Shown piece after piece: positions 51,030 through 64,000 of a stretch of DNA of 64,000 nt. The position numbers and the translations under genes are program-made. This DNA is from Syncephalis plumigaleata (Eukaryota > Zoopagomycota > Zoopagomycetes > Zoopagales > Piptocephalidaceae): NCBI GenBank assembly GCA_025201365.1, contig JAIXMF010000016.1, positions 62,001 through 126,000 on the forward strand, written 5' to 3'. How positions within the stretch are numbered: the stretch's first letter is position 1; every line of letters begins with the position of its first letter. Below the pieces are notes generated by a model. That model was given only the letters and a program-made list of their open reading frames with translations. It was not told the origin of the DNA and did no database searches.

Positions 51030-54000
51030 TTATACGTAGCTTACTAATATCATTGATTCCTTAATCCTTTTTGTCTTTGGTGGTGGTGGACTACTCGTAG
51101 TTACTACTTCAGTATCTTCTACTTGTGACTATTACTACTAGTTGTTACAATGGATGTGGTCTCCATTTCTTGTTCTACTACAGGAGATGATGATGATGAT
51201 GATGTAGAAGTATGTACTTTGTTGTCATCCACTGTTGTCTCTACTGTAGTCGTATCAGCTTCTACATTGTCCGTACTAGTATTTGTAGTGGACATTGTTG
51301 TATTGGTAGGTGTAGGTGTAAATAGCTCATTCTTTAGATTAGGATACCAATGATCAATACGAGGCCATGTTAATGTCCATAATTGACGTTGAATAGATGA
51401 TTCGTGTCTTCTTCCTCTTCTTTATCATTCTCATTGCTGTTATTAACTATTTGTTCATTACCGAATAGTTCCATTGCTTGCATGACCATTAACATATTCT
51501 TGATCTGTTCTCCTACTGTTTCAATCTAATGGATAACCTATTAACATCATATATTCATATATATTAATCAAGTAACTTACTGCTTGTTTATCCGCATCAT
51601 TGTTCATGTAACTTTCTGTTGCATCCAATACACGAGCCCATCGAGTAGGTACGGCATTCGATTGATGAATATGCGATAGATGATGTAGATAGTATTTACA
51701 TAGTATCATATAAACACGTAATCGTACATCATTCAAATCATTATCAGATAATGTTGGCATATCATTCTCTGATAGTACTACTGACTTCTTATCAGTATTA
51801 CTATATATATTTGATACTGAGATGTCATGGCACGAGCTACAAGACGTGCATGCATAGGGAATAGTACTCGATCAAGACATAGTAATGGATCATCGTGATA
51901 CTCGATGAATAGATTAAACGATCAATGCAGCCAAGTGCTTTGAATCGCACCTCTCGTGTTGGATGTACCGAGAGACGAGCTAATCCATTCATAATGGACA
52001 CCATGTATTAAGGCAATCTAATAGAAATGAAGATCATGTTAATTATTCATTTCCTCTTTCTAGTTCATCATTCTATATCTATACTTACTCTCTCGTAAAT
52101 CGTCTGATTGCTTGGATAGTTCATTGGCCGTACTTGCCAGTTGATACAATTGTTCCACTACATTTAGTGCTCGTTCAGTTCGTGGTGATTTCCTGCATAT
52201 GAATGATGACATGTAAGCTATTGATTTTCTTTTGTTTGACACTCTAACAATAACACTTACCCTTTACCACTAGATGGTGGTGACTGTGTAGAAGATGCTT
52301 GTCCCGGTGAGTGGAGTGTTGTTCGATGGTGATGCTGACGGTGCGATGATGATGATGATCGAATACGCAATGAGGAGAATTTCGATTTACTTTGTGTTGT
52401 TGTACTCGCTTCTACAGTGGTCTCATCAAAACTACCTAATCCCATAGAGGTGAGTAGTTCAATGGCAAATCCGAATCCTGACAAGTTCTTCAACTGTTCC
52501 ATACTTTGATCGATCATCGTCGTGATAAATGGTACGGCAGCATCTTCACGCATACACTGCGTGATAAGACTAGCCAATGCATCTTGTTGTTCACGAGCAC
52601 GACTATTACAACAAGTATTGATTAATATGATAGTGTCATCATCATCATCATCATCATCATCACAACTTACCTAATACTTGATAAACGAGCGGTAATGAGT
52701 GATTGCATAGAAGAAGCAATAATGGTAGCCATTACTGAATCGAAATAGTCATCAGGTAGATGTACTAGCCATTGAAGTGCCTTCAATCCACTATTGAATA
52801 GATCAGGCTACATTGAATAGTATTGATAATGAGTATCAATGAAATGAAATAATAAGATAACTTACTTGATCTTCAGGAATAGATTGACATAGACGAATAA
52901 ATGGAATGTAGCACGTTGCACCATAAATGGATGATTACGATTTGGATGTTCAAGAATGCCCTCTAATCGTTTAATGTAATAATTCCTAATTGATTATGTG
53001 ATTAGCTTTACTTGTATTAACTATAGTGAATTAGTTACCATAATATTAATAAATGAGTTGGATGTTTCACTCCCATTTGTACAGCTAGTTCAAGAGCAAA
53101 TACCGCTAATGGATCATATTCTGGACGTGTAGATGATCGCTTTCGATTACGTTCATTGTTATTATTATTGTTGTTGTTATTGGATGATGCACCAGCTGCT
53201 GTAGACATACCACTAGCATTAGTAGCAGTATTACTTAGTGCACTTGCTGGTGTCTGCCATGTCAATAGATGAACAACCCAATGACGAATAGATGTAGCAT
53301 CATCTAGTCTATTAAGATACAAGATTAATACTCAATGATTTACATGTATATAAATAGCCTTACAATTGACCCGAGAACAATTGATCTAGTGGACATTGTT
53401 CAAAGCATTGTAAGTATTAAGTGCTGCTGATATTTCCTCAGGAGTAACCGGATCTGACTCGGGATCATAAGTGGGCATCAAATAGTTGGATAATGCAGAG
53501 AAGATGGAGCCTCTCCTCGTCCATTAGCAGATGCATTAGGATCATCAATCTTGAATGGTAATGGTTTAGTGGCATTACTAATGGGATCCTCGTAAATAGT
53601 AAGTGATTCTGGAAGACAAGCTGCTCTAAATGCCGTCATTACTACATCCAATACCTATCATTAGAGATCACAGTAATAGTAGTAGTAATAATGTTAGTAT
53701 GAGTAGTCATAGATATACTGAACTATTGATATACTTGCCATCATCCAACCATCATCGCGGAATCGATTACCATGTCGACATACAGTACGGAAGAATTGCA
53801 CTGTCATTAATTGAGCCTTATAGTCTCTACCGAATCTAACTGAAAGCTGAGTGACAGGAATCTCCCGTTCAATACGTGTCTTCTCCGTGGTGGTTGACCC
53901 TCATTATCGATCTCTGTTACACATATACCACGTCGACGTACATTAACTTGTAATTGATTATCACTAGTAATAGTCCATTTACTAGACCGGTACCACTTGA

Positions 54001-57000
54001 CAACATAGGAAGTATAACATCGAACATGTCAGGCATGTCAAACAATGACGATAACTCTGCGCATAGTCGAATGCCTTCAAATGCTTGTTCGAGTATCACA
54101 TCATTATTGGCACGTTCCAAGACTATAATAAACAAACAATCGAGTAACAGAAATAAGTAAATGTATTCATCTATTATTGTTATATTATTACTTACCACCA
54201 CCGAATAATGCCATAATGTACGACCAAACTCTTTAAATAGAACACGATCGTATCTTCCATCCATACAAATGGTCATTCCTCTATATAAGATGAGAGATGA
54301 TTAAGTATGCATATACATATACGTCTAATGTCTTATCAAGCCAATAATGAATACTACTCACCTCGTCCTTGGTGTTGCGTACCATTTCACGCCATGTATA
54401 CATGAATCCAAGTTCGCCTTCATGTTCCTCGGGCATCAATATTTCATGATCACGTATCGTATTATAAATACTCGTCTAATAAGCGTGCGTTAGTCAAGCA
54501 TTAAGTGTGTCAATAAATGACGACATACCAAAAAGTCAACATCGAAATCTTTGCCACCATTAACACCGCGTAAATTCCTCATGTAATCCTCGATTTGCAT
54601 TCGATTCTACATTCATTCAATCATCAATATATTATGAATATGTAGACATTTCGAGTATTTACCTTGATTTGTGGATTGTGCAAATCAGTATTTAACAAAA
54701 TAATAGAGAATGCTAACACATAAACAGCATCTTGAGTGGCCAGATACTCTAATGAATACGTATTAGTATCGAAATAGTCATTACACATATTATAACAGAT
54801 CAATTACCTGGTTCCAATTCAAAATAGACACGAGAGAATGTCTCGACAATTCTATCAATCTGCTGTGATTCACCGGGTAATCGGAAACTTTCCAATAAAA
54901 GTCGTAATGCCTCATCGATTCGTTTCTATTTTGTTATCATACATATGTATATTAGTATGTATATATATATAAAGCAATAACGACAAGTGATCCACATAGA
55001 CTTACTCCACGGAAATCGTATTGACGCATGAATGCTTCGAGAACGCCTTGACTCTTTTGATTGCCCAGATACTCGCCTAGCATCTTCTTATCCAGATCGG
55101 GTGTTGTTTGAAAGAATTGAGCCAATGCTTTCTCTCGATCTCCTTGTTCCGCGGGTGGAATAATATGATGCTCTAATATACATTCGAATCCATTCATTAG
55201 ATAATTTATACTCATTATATAGCTATATAGCTGAATATATACCTTGTAGGAATAGTACACCCTCCTTTGGTGAATGATTGAAACGTGCGGCCGCATCGTG
55301 CAATAAGCGTTTACTTGCTTTCAACGCTTCAAGTTCGTTTAGATCGGGTAGAAGCGCGTCATTGGTAGTAATAAGTGCCTGACTGGCTCGTGCCACCATC
55401 GTCTCCATTAGTTGGATGAGTACGCGTTGGCATTGACGACCCGTGGCACCTTCGTTACGGTGCACAAATAGCCAAGTAGCGCATCGACCATGTTACGTCG
55501 ACCTAGTTGACAATCGTAGTTCAACCATAGAGTGGGCGCTAATGCCTCGAGATTCGCCACACGGATTAGGGTGTCAAGTAGACGAAGACGATACTCTGTC
55601 GTAGAGAATTGACGTGTTGCTCGTACGAGTAGTTCAGCATCGGACAGGGCAAGTCGACGTAGTAGTAGATCGACGAGTAGTTCAAACTGTCGAGTAACAA
55701 ATGGACGTAGCGTATCAAACACGGCAATAATCACCTTGAATACCGAGTTCAATAGCAGCGTTTTCTCTGTATAAATAAGCTGAAATGAATCATTAGCATT
55801 TCATGTATATATATATGTGTGTGTGTATTTGTTATTTACCTGGAATGTATAAGCCAATAAGTCGTCGACAATTAAGTTGCGAAGACTGTCGAAATGCGCC
55901 AAATTAGCACCACCTGTCTCAACGGCTGCCAATAGGATATTCAATGCCGTCATACGAATGGTATCCGTATAGCGTAGATTATGTGGATCACATAAAGAGA
56001 TTAGAACACGGAGCAATTCGTAAAGTGATGCTACACCATATGGCAACGTGGGTTGCACTATTATCATGGTCAGTACGAGTATTAACATTAGTAGTGAATG
56101 AATTACCGGGACTAGAAGGCATCGGGCTGGATGGTTGACCAATACTGATGGGCTCTACCGTCAACTCTTGTTCTGATTATTGCTATTGCTATTGCTACTA
56201 ATCGGAGGAGTAGCAGTAGATCCAGTTGTGTCCACTTGAGATTGATCATTAATCGCAGGTACTGCCAGTCTGCATGTACCGTGACATGAACATCAGGATC
56301 CGTGATAGCATCGACATTGCCATCTACTTCATTATCCAAGTTGTTTAAACTATAGTATTTATCATGTATTGTACGTTGATTAGTATGCTAGATATATGTT
56401 GTCGATAACAGTAGACGTACCTGGCAAACAACACTCTTACAAATGTTGTCATACAACTCTCTGCCATTCGTCGTAGGCTTTCTACATTCAAGAAGAGAAA
56501 GTAGCAAGTCATTAGCAATTCATTTACTTGCTATCATGTATTGTAATAATTACCTTCTAGTCGCATTTGACAACATAGACTAAGTCCAATCTCCAATAGC
56601 TCGCACACACCAACATCGTCCATGTATCGACCACATGGTGATATGGCCACTGCTTGTATAGCTAATAGCATACGAACGAGAATAAGATGATCGGCCGTTG
56701 ATTCGGATACCGAGTCTCGACACTTTGTCATAGATGCGGTGAATCCACGTAATGCTTCAGTCACACCGGGAGTCGTATCACCTATAGCAATTGAATGACA
56801 TACATAATGAGTACACTATCACGTATCGAACAAGTAGTAAATGCTTTGTTTAACTCACGTATAATGCCATAGACGAAGAACTTTTCCAAACTATGCAGTG
56901 CCGTACTACGCACTACAATATTGCTATTGATGGATCGGACAGCGGTCAAGAAAGGTGATAATATCTCTGCCGCACTTAGTTGCTCGAATTCTACATTGAC

Positions 57001-57608
57001 CATAATTATGATTAGTAAAGTATATCATTGTTTGACTAGATAGGCATGCATATATGCATACACACGTATGCTTGTTTGTTTGCTCACTTACCCTCTTGAC
57101 GTTCGGTCAAGTTGACACGTAGTGCTTCGAAATGAGTCCATAATGTCCCCTGTATATGCATGATTCATCTAAGTAATGCATTCCTCCTGTATAACGGTAC
57201 ATTACCTCGCCACGTACTTCACCGGAAGCCACGCCACTACCCGATGTAGAGCGTGGTGGTGTGGCCAGGGGAATCCTTCAATGCGTAGGCCTACCTCTTT
57301 CCCGAGACGTCCTTCAAAGTGGTTGGCTCTACGACACTGGTGGCCGTCAGAGTGCTTCGGTCTTGACGTAATAGCGATTGAATAGAGGTCACCTCGGAGA
57401 TAACGAGTTCGGCCGCGTCCATCTCGGTGTAGATGCAGAAGCGTGACGAATCCACAGATGATACAGGTGTCGACTGACGAGCATTGATACGTGGCTGATA
57501 ACTAGCGAGTAACCGTTGCGGATTCAACGAGGAGGTACGACGACGACCACCACCACCACCATTACCACTCGGAGACTGCATACTGGTCGAGGGTTCGCCT
57601 GTAGTCAT
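51030..57608 (-). CDS. GBF1/Gea-type Sec7 ARF guanine-nucleotide exchange factor
   Basis: A multi-exon gene read from 57608 down. It activates ARF GTPases at the Golgi for COPI vesicle formation. Domains: DCB (VISEVTSIQSLLRQDRS; ILSPFLTAVRSINSN, VVRSTALHSLEKFFVYGIIR; about 57500-56530), HUS with its box LWLNYDCQLGRR near 55520, and Sec7 from about 55350 to 54400: LHDAAARFNHSPKEGVLFLQ, DLDKKMLGEYLGNQKSQG, the glutamate finger in FRLPGESQ (about 54880), ILLNTDLHNPQIK and MRNLRGVNGGKDFDVDFL. HDS regions follow to 51500. GGKDF and the NYDC box favour GBF1/Gea over BIG/Sec7. Frame slips are many (for example 57299 and 57269, both in homopolymers). The C-terminus is uncertain: a TAG at 51119 follows a possible missing A; reading past it ends at 51030. 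MCM6 is convergent. Confidence 0.88.
52638..52660 (-). repeat. (ATC)n microsatellite in an intron
   Basis: A run of CAT/ATC units in an intron of the ARF-GEF gene. A shorter Asn-coding TTG/TTA run lies at 53157-53180. Confidence 0.7.
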
Positions 57609-57891
57609 ATGAATATGCTTGCGTATGTATTTACGTTTCTTTTTACCAATGTTTATATACGCATATATATATATATACGTATATGTGTATTATATATATA
57701 ACAGAAAGAGAAAGAGAGCAGGAACAAGCATGCAGGCTAGTTAGACTGACAAAGGATTGGGAAGATATATTGTCAAAAAAGGAATTGTTACAATAAATGA
57801 TCAATGTCACTCCGATCCACCTAGTTACATTTTATAATAAAGAACCATCTATTATTATTATCATACCATTTAATGACTTTATTTGAAATGA

Positions 57892-59430
57892 TTATCCGAT
57901 AATCTCCACGTATTTGAGGATCTCTTCCTCTTTAACGAATCGATCATAGCAATCGACATCCACGCTGATGTGAGCATCAATACCATCGACTTTACCTTCG
58001 GCATTAGGTTGTCCCTCGAAGAATGTCCATACTATGTTGCCAGGTGATCCTATACGACGACAAGCTACGGTCCACCATAACCGAAATCCATCTGTGCGTA
58101 ATAGTCGAACTTGGTCCAATCGGTACACGATATATCAAGTCCGTATTTCATGAAACCATTACGATTAAGGGAGGACATTATCTCTCCTGTATTCGCGTGG
58201 ATAATCCACTCGTGCGGATGCTCGTACTCACGACCATCATATCGATGACGATGGCGAATGGCTAGCGTGCCGAGTGATTGCCTACACAGTTCGCCCATGC
58301 TGATGTCCACGTTAGGTGCCTCGATCGCGTTGCCGAAATAGTTCTTGGGAAGGTCGCGTAGACGATAGCGCATGTTCACGGCCGACACTTCAGTGATCAT
58401 TTCGTCGTCGGGCCATTGACGTGCCCTCGCCAATGATCGCCATAACATCATCACTAGCACGTCCATGGTGGAGAACCAGTCAGTGCTACGTTCCTCGTCA
58501 CTAAGCGATGCGATAGCATCTTGCTTTAGTTGTACAAGTTTCTCCGAACTAATATGCACCATAATATCGCGTCTTTGTATGATCTTGAATACCTCCATGA
58601 ATCTCTTGAATGTTTCCGCTTGTGGTAGATTCACCAAATGGCGTTGTTCCTTAGGCAAACGTAGTATGTCACGATCGTGTAGTGGTGGTGGTGGTGTTTC
58701 ACCCCGAGTGAACGCGGCCCAAGCACGTAGAAACATGGTCCAACTGTAGCCATCTCCTACTATATGATGACCCGAGAGACAAACGACCACACCGGAATTA
58801 TTGGCAAATCTCGTGACGTGTATCATACAGGGTATATCAGCGAACCTATTGAAATCGGTCAGTGGTGCATCCTTGGCGGCTTGGCTCTCTGGCACTGCTT
58901 CCCACTCGCGTTGTACTTCATTTTGCGGCCATTTTGGATTAAATTCCGAAATGTCCCTGCCACTATGCGATTCTTTATACAAAATGCCTTTATCCGGCGA
59001 ATGTACCTCAATGTCGCCATTCTCTAGAATGACCAATTTCGCCGCAACAATGGGATATTGCTCCAGGGCGTTGCGTAGTCCATCTACTAGTCGCTCAGTA
59101 GGCATGAAATCAGCTACATTGTCATGATTCTTGTAGATATATATCCGTTGTGCATGTGGTGGACCAGGAATATGATCCGCATCATTTGGTTGATATTTCG
59201 ATTGTGCAAGATTGCTATCTTTGGTGATAACCAATACTCCACGGTATTGCTCACAGTCATAGTTGAAATAAGTAGATGGAAGAGTAGCTAAGTAGTAAGA
59301 AGGAAAGAGAGAAAGAAGGAAAGAACAAAGGCAACATTAGTTTGGATGTATGAATGGATTGAAAGGCAGCTACTAAATCGTGGTTTAACAACATACTTTG
59401 TGTAACGGCGTGGTTGTCAACAATGTGCAT
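57892..59430 (-). CDS. BAHD/transferase-family acyltransferase
   Basis: Two exons: 59430-59397 and 59287-57892. The protein has the HXXXD catalytic motif as HHIVGDG (about residue 180; His is the general base) and a DFGYG version of the structural DFGWG motif near residue 410, so it should transfer an acyl group from CoA to an alcohol or amine. Other family-like text: LVDGLRNALEQYPIVAAKL near the start, FAWAAF-type helix WTMFLRAWAAFTRG, and NYFGNAIEAPNVD. The short first exon (MHIVDNHAVTQ) is chosen because its splice joins in frame to TTLPSTYFNYDCEQY. Frame changes once, right after DFGYGGP near 58068 (one G where two fit), and continues VACRRIGSPGNIVWTFFEG to the stop at 57892. Substrate unknown. 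Confidence 0.85.
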
Positions 59431-59534
59431 CCCACAACTAGATGGAAATAGGTTAAATCCGACTGGATGTGCAAATTGTATAATGCAGATTACATGACTA
59501 ATTATGATGTCTTTTAATAATAATAATAAACAAT

Positions 59535-60549
59535 TTATTCATTGGTAGATATAGAAGGAATGGATCGAATACGTGCACGATAATACAGTGCAATATCCCC
59601 ACCAGACTTCCATATAAATGTACGCACCGTAGCTAATGTCATAGTGGGTGCAAGTACCTATTACGCGATAAATAGATTAGTAAATCAGTATCATTCATAC
59701 TATTATAGATATCAATAACTCGTCTTACCTTGTCCTGACATAGCACTTCTAGCCATGCTTCCGGTTTTTGTTTGTTATTCGATTTATTACTTGCATCACT
59801 AGTGGATGTATTATTATTATGGTCATTGGGTAGTTGAGCAAGTAATGGCGTGTCATGACTATCCACTTGAAGTGATTGATTCGATGGCATATCCGGTAGT
59901 TCTAATCGATCCAGTACATAAGCGAGCACCTTACGAATACGTAATGCTCGATTGGCCGTTAAACGAATCGCTCTATGTCGTGTTAATTGATATGCACATT
60001 ACAAACAGTATAATGGTAGCTTACCCCTTGGATAGATCAGGTAGACCCGAATCTGGGTAGGGCATTAGTACGAAACTAAGTCTAACTGGTTCTCGAGGTG
60101 GTGTCGCATTCTAAACAATAGTGATTAGCTACTATAATGTCTAGAATGCTTATTCAATACACACTTGGAATATGAAATCCATTAACCAATTGGGTGCTGC
60201 CGTATCGAGTGCCGTACAATCCGTTGCTGTATCCATTAGTTGACCACGATACATGTCTGTTGTACCACATGTATCTTGTGATTCCTCAACAATAGCCACA
60301 GTTACTTCATCTGGTAGTTGTAATGGTGGTGCATCAAGACCATAGGATAGACTATCCGCACTAGTGATAGTTACTGGAATACGACGTCTAGCAATGGAGG
60401 ATGACGAGGAAGGCTGATTACTTAGTGCTTGTGTCACAATCAGATTATTCTGTTGTGGTTGTTGTAGTTGTGGTGAGTGTGTATAGGCTGGTGATCCTAA
60501 CTGATCAGATTGTGCAAATGTAGTCGTATTAGGTGCGGCTGATGCAGGT

Positions 60550-60584
<35 letters not shown>

Positions 60585-63500
60585 TTGATTATCTTTATCA
60601 AGTAGAGCACTAACAGGTAATGAACTAGATGTAATCATACGAGCCTCCATCTTATTACTTTTATCTCCCAATCCAATAGTCAATGAGCTTTGTTGACGAT
60701 TATTCGGTCGTTTCATAGAGAAACTCTTTAAACGACGCATAAATCCTCCACTACCACTACCACTACCAGCTGTACCTGTACTAGCTGTATTATTATTCGA
60801 TTTCTCATTAGAGAATACAGATGGTGGCATGCCAACTGGTGAATTGGGCAAGGTAGTCGCTGTATTAAATGTAGTGGTTGTGGCAGTAGTTGATGCTGTT
60901 GCTTCTGTCGTCGTAAATGAATCATTATAATTCTTAAGTAAGGGTGGACCTGCTGGTTCTGTATAGGAACGTAGATTATTTGATAGCATGGGTGGTGACG
61001 GTGCTGCTGTTGTAGCAGTAGCAGCAGCAGCAGCAGTAGCAGTAGTGGAATTCAGTGTATTCAACATGGATTCATCCTTACTACCAAAGTACTCATTACT
61101 CGCTAGTGTTTGATGTACGGTTTCTGGCCGACGTGGTTCCTCCAGGAAGCTAGCTTCCTTTAACATAGTACGCGGTAGAGCAACTGGACTACCAGTGGGA
61201 CTAGCCATATTAATGGGAGGTAATTCAGGTGATGTGGTACAACTGGGTGGAGCAGAGAATACATGAGAACGAGAATGGACTAATCTCGAACTAGGCGATG
61301 ATACTGAGGGCAATGGCGATGTAGTACAAGTGACAGTGGTGTCGCTGTTAAGCGGCGTTGTAAATAGTGTATTTGATGTTGATGGTGAGGGTGATGGTGA
61401 TGGCAGTGGTAATACAGAAGGTGTCGTGTCAGTATCAAGTAATATTGATGCTGAATTTGGTTCATTCAATTCTGTATCTTGTGTTGTATCTCCATCATTT
61501 ACTTCATTAGTAAGATGATTAGATGTAGGAATCACTTCAGATAGTGCTTTCTCATCCTCGATCAATTCTTTTATATAAGCATCGGCAAATTGTGAAAATA
61601 AACCACGTAGAATCCATTTACCAAGATTAACTAATATCATAGATGATTAGCAACCACTGTAATAGTTATAGTAATAATTCATCTACCTCTTTGTTCTTCC
61701 AATCGCTCAATTGGTATTGTATTCGGTGGTAGATCCAATTCATCCGCGTATACTTCAGCATCAAAACATCGCCGTTCATCCAATGTCACCGTTAATGACT
61801 AATTACATGTAGACAGATGTGATTAATTATTTATATGTAAATGTTATTGAATCAAGTAACTCCTTACCCCAATACGTGTATCCACAGAACACCATGTAGG
61901 TACTGATATCTCGGGATTGATACTCTCTAAGCATGAATCGAATGATTGTTGACCGAATGACTTGACACATTTACACTAAGATGTAATGATTGTTAATATC
62001 TTGTAATCATCATAGTAATAGTGAATACCTTAATAATATCCCATAGTAAGACTTCACCAGCTGTATTCTCTGTGAGTACCATTCGACGATCATTCAGTAT
62101 ATGATACTTAATCAATCCTCGTTTACCTGAATCATCACATGTAATAATAACAGTGTTAGATTACGCTAATCAGTGAGTGTATTCCTCTATCATGTAGGAG
62201 TACATACCATAAACTATAGATTCAGGTGTACTACGCAATGGTTGTGCAAACATGTAATCACTACTAATGGACACATGATCATGATCATGTACAAGTTCAT
62301 GTTTTTCCATTGGTGACGATGTTTCCTCTGTTGATGTTACATCTTCTATATTAAATGTTAATGATGCATCCAGTGACGTTCTAGCGTAAGAGGCCTCTTC
62401 GTGCGACACATCCTTCTACGGAAGAAAATGATAAGTGACATTCATAATACATATATAATAGCATTCTACTATTACTACTTACCCAACATCGAATATCAGA
62501 ACTAGTCGTGGCTGTCCATAAATAACGATCACTACATCCTACTAACTAATAATAAGACATATATGTAAGTCATTGACTACACTCGGTATTATACACGATA
62601 TCGCTACCTTATTAATACCGGATGTTTCACGTAGAATAGGTACGACCATGGCCTCCGTGTCGTCATTGTCCAACCAGTGTTTAGTAACTAGCCATCCTTA
62701 CTACCGGCGTAGAAACAGCGTAGATGTGGATCCTCGCTAAATAATGACCAGATCGATTCATTGTCGCGTGTATTGTACGTGGCTACACATCGACCAGCCA
62801 CCAATGACCATAGTTTAATAGTGGTATCAGAAGAAGCAGAAAGTGCCTAACATTATAACGAGTTTAGTTACTATAACAGCATCGTGTACACTTAACACTA
62901 TTAATGACATACCGTACGACCATCATCACTGATTAATAGAGCACGCACTAATTCCGTATGTCCCGCCAATACTGCAACACGCTGACCGGAGCGTGGATCC
63001 CATACACGAATCAACTAGTAGATGAAGTATAGAGACATTAATGGATGACAATGGAATAGCACATTACAATGATATTATCTTACTTTATCAGGTGCACCCG
63101 CCATTAATAATTGACCATAGGGATCACATGCCAGTGCATAGACAGATGCAGCCTCGGATTTCTCAACAAATGATACTAATAAAGAGTGTATGTGTATGTG
63201 CACGATCATAATAAACAAACCAATAGATAGATAGATATGATGTTAGCACTAGTTATCGTGTAATATTCTACGGTTAGCCTACTAACCAATAGGTTGTTGA
63301 TAGGATCGTGTTCGCCTAGATCCCATACGCATACTTGTCGATCTAGTCCACCGCTTGCCACCCAGCCAGCATATCGCGGATAGACTAGTGCGCGTACATA
63401 GTCACGATGAATGGCAATAGTGCGCGTGTGTCGACCAGTTGGATCTGTATTAGGCTGCCATAACTTTACCGTTCGATCGGATGAAGCGCTCACCACTAGA

Positions 63501-64000
63501 TGTCAATATCGATACCGATATATAGATTAATCATGATAGACGCGCTATATCTATAATGGTGACCTACCTGAATTACCTTCATGACAAACGACAACATCAT
63601 TTACCCAATCGGCATGATGTTGACTGGCAGCATAGAGTTTAGGCGACTGATATCATAAGTAATGCGATCATTATACAAATCAATATACTTACTTTTAGTG
63701 TGTTCGCCACCAATTTATGCGATAGATCCAGTGTCGATTCACGTAATCCTGTAGCGTCTACGCTATCCGATAGTAGGGACGTGGTCATGCTACGCTGTGT
63801 TGTCGTTCATAGTGTGGTAAATCCCATGCTGCCACTACACCGTCACGTCCCGCCGTATACAGTCGTGCCGATTGTATATGTGTAGTAGTACTATGTCGTG
63901 GTGTATTGTCGTGTCGTTGTTGTCATTCTGATCTATAGCCTCCACGTCAACGACAGTATCCGTTTGCGATGAAGCGGATTCATCATCGTAGTTTATATGC
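59535..64000 (-). CDS. WDR48: WDR48 (UAF1)-like WD40 protein, N-terminus cut by window edge
   Basis: A multi-exon gene entering from the right edge. WDR48 is the WD40 cofactor that activates USP1/USP12/USP46-type deubiquitinases. Beta-propeller repeats are seen from 63900 down: [67 protein letters not shown] followed by [15 protein letters not shown]. The C-terminal half has [20 protein letters not shown] and a final part with [13 protein letters not shown] then [20 protein letters not shown] and YYRAR, like the DUF3337 region. A long Ser/Thr/Gln-rich insert (61500-60250) with a 12-13 residue poly-Gln separates them. Frame changes occur, for instance near 63788, consistent with missing bases. 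The true start is beyond the window. Confidence 0.85.
60545..60588 (-). repeat. (CAG/CAA)n poly-Gln coding repeat in WDR48
   Basis: About thirteen CAA/CAG codons in a row, inside the disordered insert of the WD40 protein; likely length-variable. Confidence 0.8.

Overview
The window looks like nuclear DNA of a fungus, probably an early-diverging one (zoopagomycete or mucoromycete grade), though I cannot place it more precisely. The evidence is: many short introns (about 50-90 nt, GTAAGT/TAG type), a GPI-anchored Ser/Pro-rich wall-like protein, and eukaryotic housekeeping genes including Nup54, NUF2, MCM6, a GBF1/Gea ARF-GEF, DcpS, PPIL4, WDR48, TMEM42 and a KDM3-type JmjC protein. Intergenic DNA is AT-rich and full of microsatellites. 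I see no rRNA, tRNA or CRISPR.

Layout. 1-1.6 kb: 5'-truncated LINE on the minus strand, open to the window edge. 1.7-4.6 kb: a coiled-coil protein and a secreted kinase/phosphotransferase-like protein, both minus. 5.7 kb: tiny secreted-peptide-like ORF without an ATG. 7-11.8 kb: a divergent RhoGAP-like protein, then DcpS (plus). 12-16 kb: Nup54 (minus) diverging from TMEM42 (plus). 17-19 kb: large low-complexity protein (minus). 21.2 kb: GPI-type wall protein (minus). 23-30 kb: uridine phosphorylase, an F-box/Cys-rich protein and a KDM3-like demethylase (plus). 30.3-32.1 kb: NUF2 (minus). 32.3-36.5 kb: PPIL4, a 547-bp TA-flanked inverted-repeat transposon holding a possible TnpB/Fanzor-like C-terminal fragment, and an F-box protein. 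36.5-43.2 kb: long gene-poor pyrimidine-rich stretch, probably leader/promoter of the following C2H2 zinc-finger gene (43.2-46.8 kb). 47.5-50.9 kb: MCM6. 51-57.6 kb: GBF1/Gea (minus). 57.9-59.4 kb: BAHD-type acyltransferase (minus). 59.5-64 kb: WDR48 (minus, cut by the window edge).

The genes are mostly independent housekeeping units rather than one pathway. Two themes stand out. First, the plain DNA transposon at 34 kb may carry a relic of a eukaryotic TnpB relative. Second, from about 23 kb rightwards many conserved genes lose frame by single missing bases, usually in short homopolymers, while genes left of 23 kb are intact. This looks like uneven sequence polishing, not mass pseudogenisation, and annotations here should be read across those shifts.
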